Made by a program: the position numbers and the translations under genes. From JBBSWA01 sp038046485 (lineage in GTDB: Archaea; Nanobdellota; Nanobdellia; Woesearchaeales; SM23-78): a stretch of 9,055 bases of DNA. Below are positions 1 through 5,891 of this stretch, piece by piece; position 1 is the first letter of the stretch, and each line of letters opens with the position of its first letter. The DNA lies in NCBI GenBank assembly GCA_038046485.1, contig JBBSWA010000040.1:1-9055 (forward strand), written 5' to 3'. The notes below the pieces were generated by a model. The model was not told the DNA's origin. It saw only the letters and a program-made list of their open reading frames with translations, and ran no database searches.

Positions 1-104
1 CGACAGAACATAAATAGAACAAGTATTTAAACATTACGATAATGGGTCAGTTCGTTATAAATTTTTCTGTTCGTTTATCATTCTATAGTAGCTATTTAAT
101 CAGC
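1..104. other. Upstream intergenic region with a short direct repeat
   Basis: No supportable gene lies here; stop codons are frequent in all frames. An AT-rich stretch carries two copies of GTTCGTT at 50-56 and 69-75, 19 bp apart and each followed by an A/T-rich tail. They could be upstream regulator sites for the promoter at 105-120 or chance. TTCTATAGTA at 81-90 recurs at 1286-1295. Nothing else is evident. Confidence 0.3.
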
Positions 105-120
105 GAAAACTATATAAATA
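105..120 (+). promoter_or_regulatory. Archaeal BRE/TATA promoter of the toxin-antitoxin-like pair
   Basis: A purine-rich GAAAAC (BRE-like) runs into TATATAAATA at 111-120. Archaeal transcription usually starts about 25-27 bp past the TATA centre, which puts the start near 140 and leaves a leader of under 10 nt before the ATG at 149. No Shine-Dalgarno is seen, so translation is probably near-leaderless. The 12-mer AAACTATATAAA (107-118) is identical to the one at 6413-6424 on the minus strand. Confidence 0.7.
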
Positions 121-121
121 A

Positions 122-142
122 TACCGTACTATTACCGTACGG
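122..142. promoter_or_regulatory. Candidate autoregulatory operator (TACCGTAC direct repeat plus palindrome)
   Basis: TACCGTAC occurs at 122-129 and 133-140, spaced 11 bp, about one helical turn, so both copies face the same side of the DNA. The second copy extends into the perfect 8-bp palindrome CCGTACGG (135-142). The element lies exactly between the TATA box and the expected transcription start, where a bound repressor would block RNA polymerase. Autorepression by the zinc-ribbon antitoxin or the toxin complex is inferred from how such modules usually work. Confidence 0.45.
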
Positions 143-148
143 AAAACA

Positions 149-424
149 ATGAAGATTCGGGCGATTCATATTGAAAATAGCGTTGCGATGAAGATCTATG
201 AAAAGCATAGAGTCCCAGTAGAAGAAATATACGAAGTATTTGCTCAAAACCAAGCTGAATTCCGCCAAGTTGGAGGAAACCAATATATGTCTATCGGCCC
301 TTCAAAGAACCGATACCTAACGATGTTTTTTACCTACGACGAAATCGCAAAAGAAATCGATATTACTACAGCCTACCCCTCCAGTAAGAAACAAATCAAG
401 ATCTATAAAAAGGTGAGAAAATGA
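149..424 (+). CDS. BrnT/DUF4258-like toxin-type protein
   Basis: A 91-residue basic protein. I see an N-terminal segment (residues 1-30) with a KHRVPVEEIYEV helix, then a beta-rich stretch: FRQVGGNQYMSIGPS (38-52), RYLTMFF (55-61) and ITTAYPSSKKQIKIYKK (72-88). This order, a helix with V-x-EEIYEV, then R-Y-L-T, then a late strand followed by a K/R-rich helix, resembles BrnT/DUF4258-type RNase toxins of type II modules. The toxin assignment comes from this pattern and the operon, not from a catalytic residue I can name. The gene starts 29 bp past a TATA box. Its TGA overlaps the next ATG (ATGA at 421-424), and GGTGA at 412-416 serves that downstream start. It could instead be a non-toxic small DNA- or RNA-binding protein. 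Confidence 0.6.
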   Translation: MKIRAIHIENSVAMKIYEKHRVPVEEIYEVFAQNQAEFRQVGGNQYMSIGPSKNRYLTMFFTYDEIAKEIDITTAYPSSKKQIKIYKKVRK

Positions 425-819
425 AAGAAATAAACTTCGATAAACTCAAAAAGGTTACATTCAAACTAGAGAAAGAAGCATTGGACCCAAAAGAACTCCA
501 TTGTCCAAAGTGTCATATAAATATGAAACTTACTGAAATGGAGATACCTATAGATGAACATATTTATATGAGGTTGCAAGGATTCGAATGCCCTACTTGC
601 CATAAAAAATCCCTTGGGCTCGAAGAAGCCAAGAAACTTGACAAAGCCCTGCTCTTCAGCCGCGCTATGAATAAGGACTATAAAATCGAACGAAACCTAA
701 GCTTTGACGGTGACAACTATTTGTTTCGTATTCCAAAAGAGTTCACACAGAGTGTCAGCAAGCGAAAGATCGAAATTGTGCCCCTTAGCGCTAAGGAGTT
801 CTGCGCAACAGTGGAATAG
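421..819 (+). CDS. Zinc-ribbon antitoxin-like protein (MqsA/YgiT-type, AbrB-like tail)
   Basis: A 132-residue protein translationally coupled to the preceding toxin-like gene through an ATGA overlap, with GGTGA four bases upstream of its start. An N-terminal acidic/basic leader (1-25) is followed by a zinc ribbon with C28-P-K-C31 and C57-P-T-C60, the arrangement of YgiT/MqsA-type antitoxin zinc domains. A helical linker (66-85) leads to a C-terminal segment, LSFDGDNYLFRIPKEF (93-108) then IEIVPL (117-122), that resembles a SpoVT/AbrB swapped-hairpin DNA-binding strand pair. The expected role is to bind and neutralise the upstream protein and repress the promoter at 105-120; this is inferred from module architecture. 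The toxin-first order matches mqsRA-like operons. A simple zinc-ribbon regulator without a toxin partner remains possible. Confidence 0.6.
   Translation: MKEINFDKLKKVTFKLEKEALDPKELHCPKCHINMKLTEMEIPIDEHIYMRLQGFECPTCHKKSLGLEEAKKLDKALLFSRAMNKDYKIERNLSFDGDNYLFRIPKEFTQSVSKRKIEIVPLSAKEFCATVE
783..796. repeat. Perfect 14-bp palindrome CCTTAGCGCTAAGG
   Basis: The two halves are exactly self-complementary around the centre at 789/790, and the symmetry stops at the next base pair. It lies in the last ten codons of the antitoxin-like gene, about 43 bp before the TATA box of the next gene. It could be a dimeric regulator site for the downstream promoter, or a by-product of codon choice. Confidence 0.5.
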
Positions 820-830
820 CCCGGTTTTAT

Positions 831-848
831 GAGAAAAATTTATATATA
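831..848 (+). promoter_or_regulatory. TATA promoter of the DUF4383-like membrane protein gene
   Basis: GAGAAAAA (BRE-like, 831-838) precedes TTTATATATA (839-848), about 20 bp after the stop codon of the zinc-ribbon gene. A start near 868-872 would give a leader of roughly 20 nt containing the Shine-Dalgarno at 877-883. This gene is therefore likely transcribed independently of the TA-like pair. Confidence 0.65.
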
Positions 849-876
849 GGATCAGGCAAGGCCATATCATCCTTCG

Positions 877-883
877 GGAGGTG
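877..883 (+). promoter_or_regulatory. Strong ribosome binding site GGAGGTG
   Basis: GGAGGTG lies 7 nt before the ATG at 891 and fixes that start. The competing GTG-initiated frame beginning at 881 overlaps the SD itself and is not used. Confidence 0.8.
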
Positions 884-890
884 TATTTAT

Positions 891-1262
891 ATGGGATTCC
901 AAAAAACATGGGCCTTAATTGTAGGTATTATATTAGCTATTATTGGTGTCTGGGGACTCTTCACCACGAGCATTCTAGGTATTGGAGTCAATATGACTCA
1001 AAGCATTATCCATCTTATTGGAGCGATCTTTGGCATTTATGTAGGACTCAAAGGAACCGGCAAAACATTTAACATGGTTGTCGGAGTCTTAGGACTAATC
1101 CTTGGAATCCTTGGGTTTATACCTGGAGCCAAAGATCTCATGATGAGTCTACTTAACTGCAACATGGCCACACACATCCTCCACTTAGCGGTAGGAATTG
1201 TAAGCTTGATCATCTACTTTGCTGTAAAAGAACAAGCAGAAGGCACAGCTGCACCATTTTAA
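891..1262 (+). CDS. DUF4383-like four-helix membrane protein
   Basis: A 123-residue integral membrane protein. Hydrophobic segments lie at about 7-26, 36-53, 60-77 and 93-112, with a short polar C-terminus (113-123). Two similar halves are visible: N34-M-x4-I-H41-L and N91-M-x4-L-H98-L start the second helix of each half with identical spacing, and each follows a Gly/Ile/Leu-rich helix. The N...H-x-(L/I)-x-G pattern is typical of DUF4383-type proteins, which are small membrane proteins of unknown function. The start is set by the GGAGGTG at 877-883. It has its own TATA promoter and is followed by a T-rich terminator, so it seems to be monocistronic. No catalytic or transport motif is visible, and the conserved His/Asn within the membrane could be structural. 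The family call is from pattern memory. Confidence 0.7.
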   Translation: MGFQKTWALIVGIILAIIGVWGLFTTSILGIGVNMTQSIIHLIGAIFGIYVGLKGTGKTFNMVVGVLGLILGILGFIPGAKDLMMSLLNCNMATHILHLAVGIVSLIIYFAVKEQAEGTAAPF

Positions 1263-1263
1263 T

Positions 1264-1287
1264 TCTTTCTTTTTTATTTCCTTTATT
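1264..1287 (+). terminator. T-rich archaeal terminator after the DUF4383-like gene
   Basis: Immediately past the TAA comes a run of T tracts (TTCTTTCTTTTTTATTTCC and following), the usual archaeal intrinsic termination signal, which needs no hairpin. It ends just before the first inverted repeat. Confidence 0.6.
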
Positions 1288-1288
1288 C

Positions 1289-1334
1289 TATAGTAAACGA
1301 CATTAATTTTTATACATAGATGTCATTTACTATA
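1289..1334. repeat. Inverted repeat 1 in the convergent spacer
   Basis: TATAGTAAACGACAT (1289-1303) pairs with ATGTCATTTACTATA (1320-1334) over 15 positions with one mismatch and a 16-nt AT-rich loop. The mismatch (C1298/A1325) becomes a G-U wobble in minus-strand RNA, so the hairpin would be fully paired in a transcript running past valS. It lies between the 3' ends of two convergent genes. Possible roles are transcript-end protection, processing or a protein site. Confidence 0.6.
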
Positions 1335-1336
1335 TA

Positions 1337-1377
1337 CAGTGACGGAAGCTATTTTTGTACAAATACTTCCGTCACTG
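1337..1377. repeat. Inverted repeat 2: strong hairpin with 12-bp perfect stem
   Basis: CAGTGACGGAAG (1337-1348) and CTTCCGTCACTG (1366-1377) are perfectly complementary. After one bulged C (1349) the stem continues for five pairs, TATTT (1350-1354) with AAATA (1361-1365), closing a 6-nt loop. It begins only two bases past inverted repeat 1 and lies about 29 bp downstream of the valS stop. No T-run follows directly on either strand, so it is not a standard bacterial-type terminator. The two repeats together fill most of the 1263-1405 spacer. Confidence 0.7.
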
Positions 1378-1405
1378 ATTATAATAACTGTTTAATAGAA
1401 AATGA

Positions 1406-3808
1406 TTACTCCTGCAAAGCTACTTCCAAGTCTTCGCCTTCCTCGAAATCAACCTCTTTAGCACGGACGGTTGTTTTGACATCCACTAAGACAAGCTCGA
1501 GCTGTTTTTGCATGAGCTCCGGACAGGCAATGGTGAGCTTACTGAATTCCTTACCCATGGACCACTTCTTCTCTGCCTTCGCTTTTCTTACGGCACCGAT
1601 GAGTTCAACGGCAAGGTCTCCGGATTCTGCTTCCTTTTCAAAAACCCAGTTTGGATTGAACTCCGGCCAGCGAGAGGTGTGAATACTGAGACTACCTTCC
1701 TTCTTTGTGTAATGCGTCTGATAGATTTCCTCAGTGATGTGCGGCAAGAAAGGAGCCCAGAACTTCAAGATACCCAGCAATACATGATGAAGGGTGTATT
1801 GAGCGCTTCTCTTGGCATCTTCACCATGCACCGCCACATTATATAAACGATCCTTACACATTTCGAGGTAATAGTCACAGAATGTCGTCCAGAAAAAGTT
1901 GTCAATGGCAAACTTTGCCTTTGCATATTCATATTGATCGAAAGACTCTGTAGCGAACTTGACGAGCTCATTGAACTGATGTAAGAGCCACTTATCTAGC
2001 TCATGCAGATCTACATCTGCGTCCTTGAAATCAATGAGGTGAGAAAAACAGAACTTGGAAGCGTTCCAGAGCTTGGTAACTGTCTTCTTCCCAGTGACTA
2101 ACTCTTTTTCTTGATAAGCAATATCCTCTCCTAACTTTGAAGAACCTGCCCAGTACCGCATGGCATCTGCCCCAAATTTTTGCAAAACTACTTGCGGCTC
2201 CACTATATTGCCTTTACTCTTAGACATTTTTTCTCCTTGAGGATCCATAACATAACCTGAGATTGCAACGTCTTTCCAAGGATTGGTCTTGTAGTGAAGC
2301 TGTGATTTTACGAGGGTATTGAACAACCAAAATGAGATAATCTCACTTGCTTGTGGACGAAGGCTCATGGGGAAAACTTTTGAGCGATGCTTTTCCGGAA
2401 GTAACTCAGCGGCGAGCTGCGGCGTCATGCTGCTTGTCACCCAGGTATCCAAGACATCTTTTTCAGGGATGAACTCTGATGAGCCACATTTACACGCAGC
2501 TAGCGGAGCTTTGTCCTTTAATGGATCTACTGGCAAGTCTTTTTCCTGCGCAAAAACAGGCTCATCGCATTTCTTGCAATACCACACGGGAAATGGAACC
2601 CCATAAAACCGCTGGCGGGAGATGAGCCAATCCCACTGCAAACCCTTCACCCAATTATCATACCGGTGCTTCATGAAGGCCGGATACCAATTTAATTCAG
2701 CTCCCCATTTTAACAAGTCTTCTCTTAGATCTAGGTACTTGATGAACCACTGCTTGCTGTTTAGAATCTCGATCTCAACTTGACAACGCTCATGCACCTT
2801 TACTTCATGTTGAATCGGCTTTTGCTTTACTAAGAGCTCATGACGCTTCATCTCTTCGATGATCGCCTTTCTTGCTTCTAAGATCTTAAGTCCTTTGAAC
2901 TCTCCAGCAAGCTCAGTCATCTTTCCATCGACAGTAAATGCTTCTTTTAAGGGAAGGTTATACGCCAAGTACCAAGCAATATCTGTTTGGTCGCCGAAGG
3001 TGCAACACATGACAATACCCGTACCTTTTTCTATATCCACTCGATCGTCCAACAAAACAGGGACTTCAAAACCAAACAAGGGCACCTTTGCCTTTTTCCC
3101 CGCCAAACTATTGTATCGCTCATCGGTTGGATGTGCAAAGACAGCGACACAAGCGGGGAGAAGTTCTGGACGGGTGGTTGCAATTAAGACGTCTTTTCCA
3201 TCGATTTTGAATACGATGTCATTGAAAGTACTGGGTTTGTCTACATCTTGACATTCGGTCTGCGAAATAGCCGTTGTACACTGCGGACACCATAATACCG
3301 GAGCCTGCTTTCTATAACCCCTTCCCATTTTTTGCAATTCTAAAAATGACTTTTGAGCTATTTTCCGGCAATGCTCACTGATGGTCGAATAAAATAAGTC
3401 AAAATCACAACTCATCCCAATGTTCTTCCAACCCTGCACAAACGCCGGACGAAGCTCATCCACGGTTTGCTCACAGAGCTTGATGAAGTCCTGACGGACC
3501 ATCTTAACTCCCTTCACACCCTTCATCTTTTCCACAAGACGCTCAGTAGGAAGGCCATTGTCGTCCGTGCCAAAAGGATAGAAAACATTAAACCCTCTCA
3601 TGCGCTTATATCTTGCCAAGATGTCTTCCTGCGTATAGGAAAAGGCATGACCGATGTGCATCTTCCCTGACATGGTTGGTGGCGGAGTATCAATGCTGTA
3701 AATAGGCTTATCTGACTCTAGATTGAATTTGTAGATGGATTGATCTACCCAAAACTTCTGCCACTTCGGTTCGGATAACTGGGGGTCGTAGTTCCCTGGA
3801 AGCTCCAT
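1406..3808 (-). CDS. valS: Valyl-tRNA synthetase, archaeal type
   Basis: An 800-residue cytoplasmic class I synthetase that charges tRNA-Val with valine using ATP. The Rossmann domain carries HIGH at 51-54 and the archaeal/eukaryal-type GTDDNGLPTER at 80-90. A zinc-knuckle segment, W-C174-P-Q-C177, follows. The CP1 editing domain begins near 200, with ATTRPELL at 210-217 and the later GTGIVMCC stretch, and would hydrolyse mischarged Thr-tRNA-Val. A second Cys-rich segment (YCKKC...CKCGS) precedes the DTW motif. KMSKS is at 527-531, and the helical anticodon-binding domain fills about 575-740. The protein is short for a ValRS and lacks the C-terminal coiled-coil arm of bacterial enzymes, as expected in archaea. 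No SD precedes the ATG; a TATA-like box about 27 bp upstream suggests a leaderless mRNA. It lies 35 bp after the amidohydrolase gene and no accessory gene seems tied to it. Confidence 0.97.
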   Translation of the reverse strand: MELPGNYDPQLSEPKWQKFWVDQSIYKFNLESDKPIYSIDTPPPTMSGKMHIGHAFSYTQEDILARYKRMRGFNVFYPFGTDDNGLPTERLVEKMKGVKGVKMVRQDFIKLCEQTVDELRPAFVQGWKNIGMSCDFDLFYSTISEHCRKIAQKSFLELQKMGRGYRKQAPVLWCPQCTTAISQTECQDVDKPSTFNDIVFKIDGKDVLIATTRPELLPACVAVFAHPTDERYNSLAGKKAKVPLFGFEVPVLLDDRVDIEKGTGIVMCCTFGDQTDIAWYLAYNLPLKEAFTVDGKMTELAGEFKGLKILEARKAIIEEMKRHELLVKQKPIQHEVKVHERCQVEIEILNSKQWFIKYLDLREDLLKWGAELNWYPAFMKHRYDNWVKGLQWDWLISRQRFYGVPFPVWYCKKCDEPVFAQEKDLPVDPLKDKAPLAACKCGSSEFIPEKDVLDTWVTSSMTPQLAAELLPEKHRSKVFPMSLRPQASEIISFWLFNTLVKSQLHYKTNPWKDVAISGYVMDPQGEKMSKSKGNIVEPQVVLQKFGADAMRYWAGSSKLGEDIAYQEKELVTGKKTVTKLWNASKFCFSHLIDFKDADVDLHELDKWLLHQFNELVKFATESFDQYEYAKAKFAIDNFFWTTFCDYYLEMCKDRLYNVAVHGEDAKRSAQYTLHHVLLGILKFWAPFLPHITEEIYQTHYTKKEGSLSIHTSRWPEFNPNWVFEKEAESGDLAVELIGAVRKAKAEKKWSMGKEFSKLTIACPELMQKQLELVLVDVKTTVRAKEVDFEEGEDLEVALQE

Positions 3809-3829
3809 GAATAGACGAGGTTAAAGAGG

Positions 3830-3840
3830 ATTTAAAAAGA
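3830..3840 (-). promoter_or_regulatory. Candidate leaderless promoter of valS
   Basis: Read on the minus strand, TCTTTTTAAATC lies in the 35-bp gap between the amidohydrolase stop and the valS ATG. Its centre is about 27 bp before the ATG, so transcription would start at or next to the initiation codon. No SD is present, which agrees with a leaderless message. The box is weaker than the others in the window, and read-through from the upstream operon is an alternative. Confidence 0.45.
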
Positions 3841-3843
3841 TTC

Positions 3844-4569
3844 CTACGATAAACCCAATAACTTAGCTGCATTTTTGAACAATATTTTTTCTTTTTCCTC
3901 ATCGGAAAAAGGAGCTTTTAAGATCTTTAAGCGTTCAATCTCTATGTCTGAAAAAGGAGCATCTGAGCCGAACAGGATCTTATCTGCTCCGCATACCTTT
4001 ACTGCTTCAGCAATGACAAAATGAGATGAAACAATGGATGTCTCTAAAAATAAATTATCCAACTCTTTTACTTGCTTGAATACATCCGTCAATGCTCCCC
4101 CAAAATGTCCCAAAACCAACTTCATCTTAGGAAACCTTCTAGCTAACTCGACCAAGCGAAGCGGCTCTGTGCGTTCCAAACCTTCGCATCGTGCGTGGAT
4201 TAATACTGGCTTACCTGATTTAGATAGGCGATCAAAAATCCAAGAAAACTTTTCATCTAATGGATCAAAGTTTTGAGCTCGCGGATGCAACTTCACTCCT
4301 CTAAAACCCTTGCTTAATGCTTCCTCTAACTTCTCCTCGGTCATCGTGTTCAGATCAAAACGAAAAAAAGGAAACAGATTTGGATGGCCTTTTGCCTTAT
4401 CCAATAGGTTAAAACTCGCTTCTTCAACCGTTCCTTGGGCTTCATTCAGGCAAAAAACAACGGAATGTGAAACCTGATTGAGTTTCAAAGCGGACAAAAA
4501 ATTTGAAAAGGTCCTCACTGGTCCGCCTTTGTTGTTTCCTACGTGCGAATGAAAATCAAGTGTGTCCAT
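3844..4569 (-). CDS. Metal-dependent hydrolase of the amidohydrolase_2 type (COG2159-like)
   Basis: A 241-residue TIM-barrel hydrolase candidate. The N-terminus carries the metal-binding D5-F-H7-S-H9. Further superfamily landmarks are GVKLHP (91-96), VLIH125, the LGH155-FGG turn, and FGSD203-APF, whose Asp normally activates the metal-bound water. The C-terminal EEKEKILFKNAAKLLGL matches the closing helix of PF04909 proteins. It is short for the family (often about 270-330) but all key His/Asp positions are present. Members hydrolyse C-N, C-O or C-C bonds (amides, lactones, decarboxylations), so the reaction cannot be named. The start overlaps the 3' end of the ATP-grasp-like gene by 14 bp, with GGTGA at 4576-4580 six bases upstream, so the two are co-translated. 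It may act on the ligase product or on a precursor; this is inference. Confidence 0.85.
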   Translation of the reverse strand: MDTLDFHSHVGNNKGGPVRTFSNFLSALKLNQVSHSVVFCLNEAQGTVEEASFNLLDKAKGHPNLFPFFRFDLNTMTEEKLEEALSKGFRGVKLHPRAQNFDPLDEKFSWIFDRLSKSGKPVLIHARCEGLERTEPLRLVELARRFPKMKLVLGHFGGALTDVFKQVKELDNLFLETSIVSSHFVIAEAVKVCGADKILFGSDAPFSDIEIERLKILKAPFSDEEKEKILFKNAAKLLGLS

Positions 4570-5881
4570 TGCTATTCACCTTATTGCTCAACCGAAGCAA
4601 AGCAAGCCCAGTCACTTTGGTACCTAGACGCATGTAACTTTGCTCCAACGCAGACAAACCCAATGTACTGTCTTGTCCGAACAACCCTCTTTCTGAGGCA
4701 TCGTTTGAATTCCAACCCCTTCCATCTGCCATTAAAGGATATCTCGCTACTCGGTAACCGCAGCTGGCTATGTCAAAGGTTCCTTCTGAAGTTCTAGCCA
4801 CAAGCGGAACCACATCGAAGCCTCTTTCAGCCATGCTTCCTAAATTTAGAGTTCGTTTATTCACACCACCTTCCACTAACACCGTTGTAAAAGGCAATAC
4901 ATATCCTCCTCCATCTCTTCCCTTTAAATTTGTCGCTAATTGATGCCCTGCAAGAGACATTTTGCCTGTTTCTCGTACTTTTTTCTCTAAATCCTCTGGA
5001 TGAGGTACGGCGATTACGGATCCTCCTAACCCATACTGATCGCACTTTACAAGCGGCATGAAACCTTGTCGTGCTAATGCCTCTACGGCGGTTCTTACTT
5101 CTTCCACATCTGCCGAAGTCACATAAAATTCTGGAGTGAACATTTTTCGAGGCAACCCCAATTCTACACACACTTCTTCCACCGCGGTATGGCAATCGCT
5201 TTTTGAAACGGCACAATTGCTGGAAATCCTTGATGCATTTACGACTTTAAATCGATTTAAGTAAGATGGATCTAAGTCATCTGCTGTTCCCCCATAGTTT
5301 AAAACAAAACTGACCTTTGAAAGATCAGGGGTTACTTGAGAGGAGTCTGGATTCAACCGCTCTGAACGACGAGTGTTCCTGCATTGCTGCCAAGGAAAAT
5401 TCTCTAACGGAAGCTCTGTTTCATTAGGCAACCTTCCTCTTGAAATGTAGACGTCCCTTGGCTTAAGAACAGCCCAAGCTGTGATGCCTCCTAATAGGAC
5501 TTTAACACTTTGCGTGTAGTAATCATTATTACCCAAACCTGTGAAGGCCAATGGATCGCACAAAAACAATACGTTGCTTCCCCGCAAGCTTTGAATATCT
5601 GGGGTGACTTCCCGCATGATACTCCGAGCTAGATACTGATGAAAAGAGAGCCTTTTCCCTCTCGGACTTAGAGCATCTTCTAAGTTTACAGGCATTGAAT
5701 TTCTTCCCTTGAACTCCAACCCTCGCGGATTGCGGTTGTAATCCACTACAATCGGAGCTGCATTTGTTTCTCGTTTAGGAACCCAGTCCAACGAAAAAAA
5801 AGAAATGCCTTCTCTAGGCTCCAAACGAGTTAACGCATCCACTCTTGAAATGACTTCATCCACTGCTTCCATTTCGCTCAT
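4556..5881 (-). CDS. ATP-grasp-like carboxylate-amine ligase, possibly circularly permuted
   Basis: A 441-residue protein not assignable to a named family from memory. The middle to C-terminal half has ATP-grasp landmarks. A pre-core stretch ends in VVNASRISSNCAVSKSDCHTA (around 210-230). The strand PLVK279 with a Gly-rich loop Y-G284-L-G-G287-S-V matches the ATP lysine and loop. VLVE337-GG resembles the adenine hinge, and FDVVPLVAR (355-363) follows. The D...(E/D)xNxxP metal motif that normally closes the fold is not C-terminal. Instead, SLD32 and VVD47-Y-N49-R-N51-P-R-G sit near the N-terminus, so the core may be permuted. Such enzymes activate a carboxylate as acyl phosphate and join it to an amine. 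The start at 5881 has AGGTGA four bases upstream, overlapping the stop of the regulator gene, and the 3' end overlaps the amidohydrolase gene. Substrates are unknown. Confidence 0.65.
   Translation of the reverse strand: MSEMEAVDEVISRVDALTRLEPREGISFFSLDWVPKRETNAAPIVVDYNRNPRGLEFKGRNSMPVNLEDALSPRGKRLSFHQYLARSIMREVTPDIQSLRGSNVLFLCDPLAFTGLGNNDYYTQSVKVLLGGITAWAVLKPRDVYISRGRLPNETELPLENFPWQQCRNTRRSERLNPDSSQVTPDLSKVSFVLNYGGTADDLDPSYLNRFKVVNASRISSNCAVSKSDCHTAVEEVCVELGLPRKMFTPEFYVTSADVEEVRTAVEALARQGFMPLVKCDQYGLGGSVIAVPHPEDLEKKVRETGKMSLAGHQLATNLKGRDGGGYVLPFTTVLVEGGVNKRTLNLGSMAERGFDVVPLVARTSEGTFDIASCGYRVARYPLMADGRGWNSNDASERGLFGQDSTLGLSALEQSYMRLGTKVTGLALLRLSNKVNSNGHT
4576..4580 (-). promoter_or_regulatory. 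SD (GGTGA) for the amidohydrolase inside the upstream gene
   Basis: On the minus strand GGTGA ends six bases before the ATG at 4569 and lies within the last codons of the ATP-grasp-like gene. It supports the overlapping start rather than an internal one. Confidence 0.7.
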
Positions 5882-5885
5882 GTTC

Positions 5886-5891
5886 TCACCT
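5886..5891 (-). promoter_or_regulatory. SD (AGGTGA) coupling the regulator to the ATP-grasp-like gene
   Basis: AGGTGA on the minus strand contains the TGA stop of the winged-helix gene and lies four bases before the ATG at 5881. Ribosomes ending the regulator are placed to reinitiate on the ligase gene, so the two are expressed together. Confidence 0.75.

Noticed and set aside
1..34. Possible divergent minus-strand gene starting at the ATG at 34-32
   Set aside because: Only about 11 codons are visible before the edge. The AT-rich box at 53-60 would place the transcript start downstream of the ATG, and no SD is present.
881..1072. GTG-initiated 63-codon frame overlapping the DUF4383-like gene
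   Set aside because: It begins inside the SD of the real gene and gives a Tyr/His-rich sequence without a fold.
1289..1377. CRISPR repeat or insertion-sequence ends
   Set aside because: The two inverted repeats differ in sequence, are not repeated at spacer intervals, and no transposase or target duplication is seen.
1320..3670. Several plus-strand frames opposite valS (for example 1320-1682, 2859-3251, 3467-3670)
   Set aside because: They lie antisense to a clear synthetase gene, have no promoter or SD, and their translations show no domain pattern.
3844..3902. Minus-strand 64-codon frame spanning the amidohydrolase end and valS start (3708-3902)
   Set aside because: It overlaps both real genes out of frame and is rich in Arg/Lys/Ser with no recognisable domain.
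4857..5216. Minus-strand Arg/Cys-rich frame of 119 codons
   Set aside because: It is a shifted reading of the ATP-grasp-like gene, with biased composition typical of an out-of-frame shadow.
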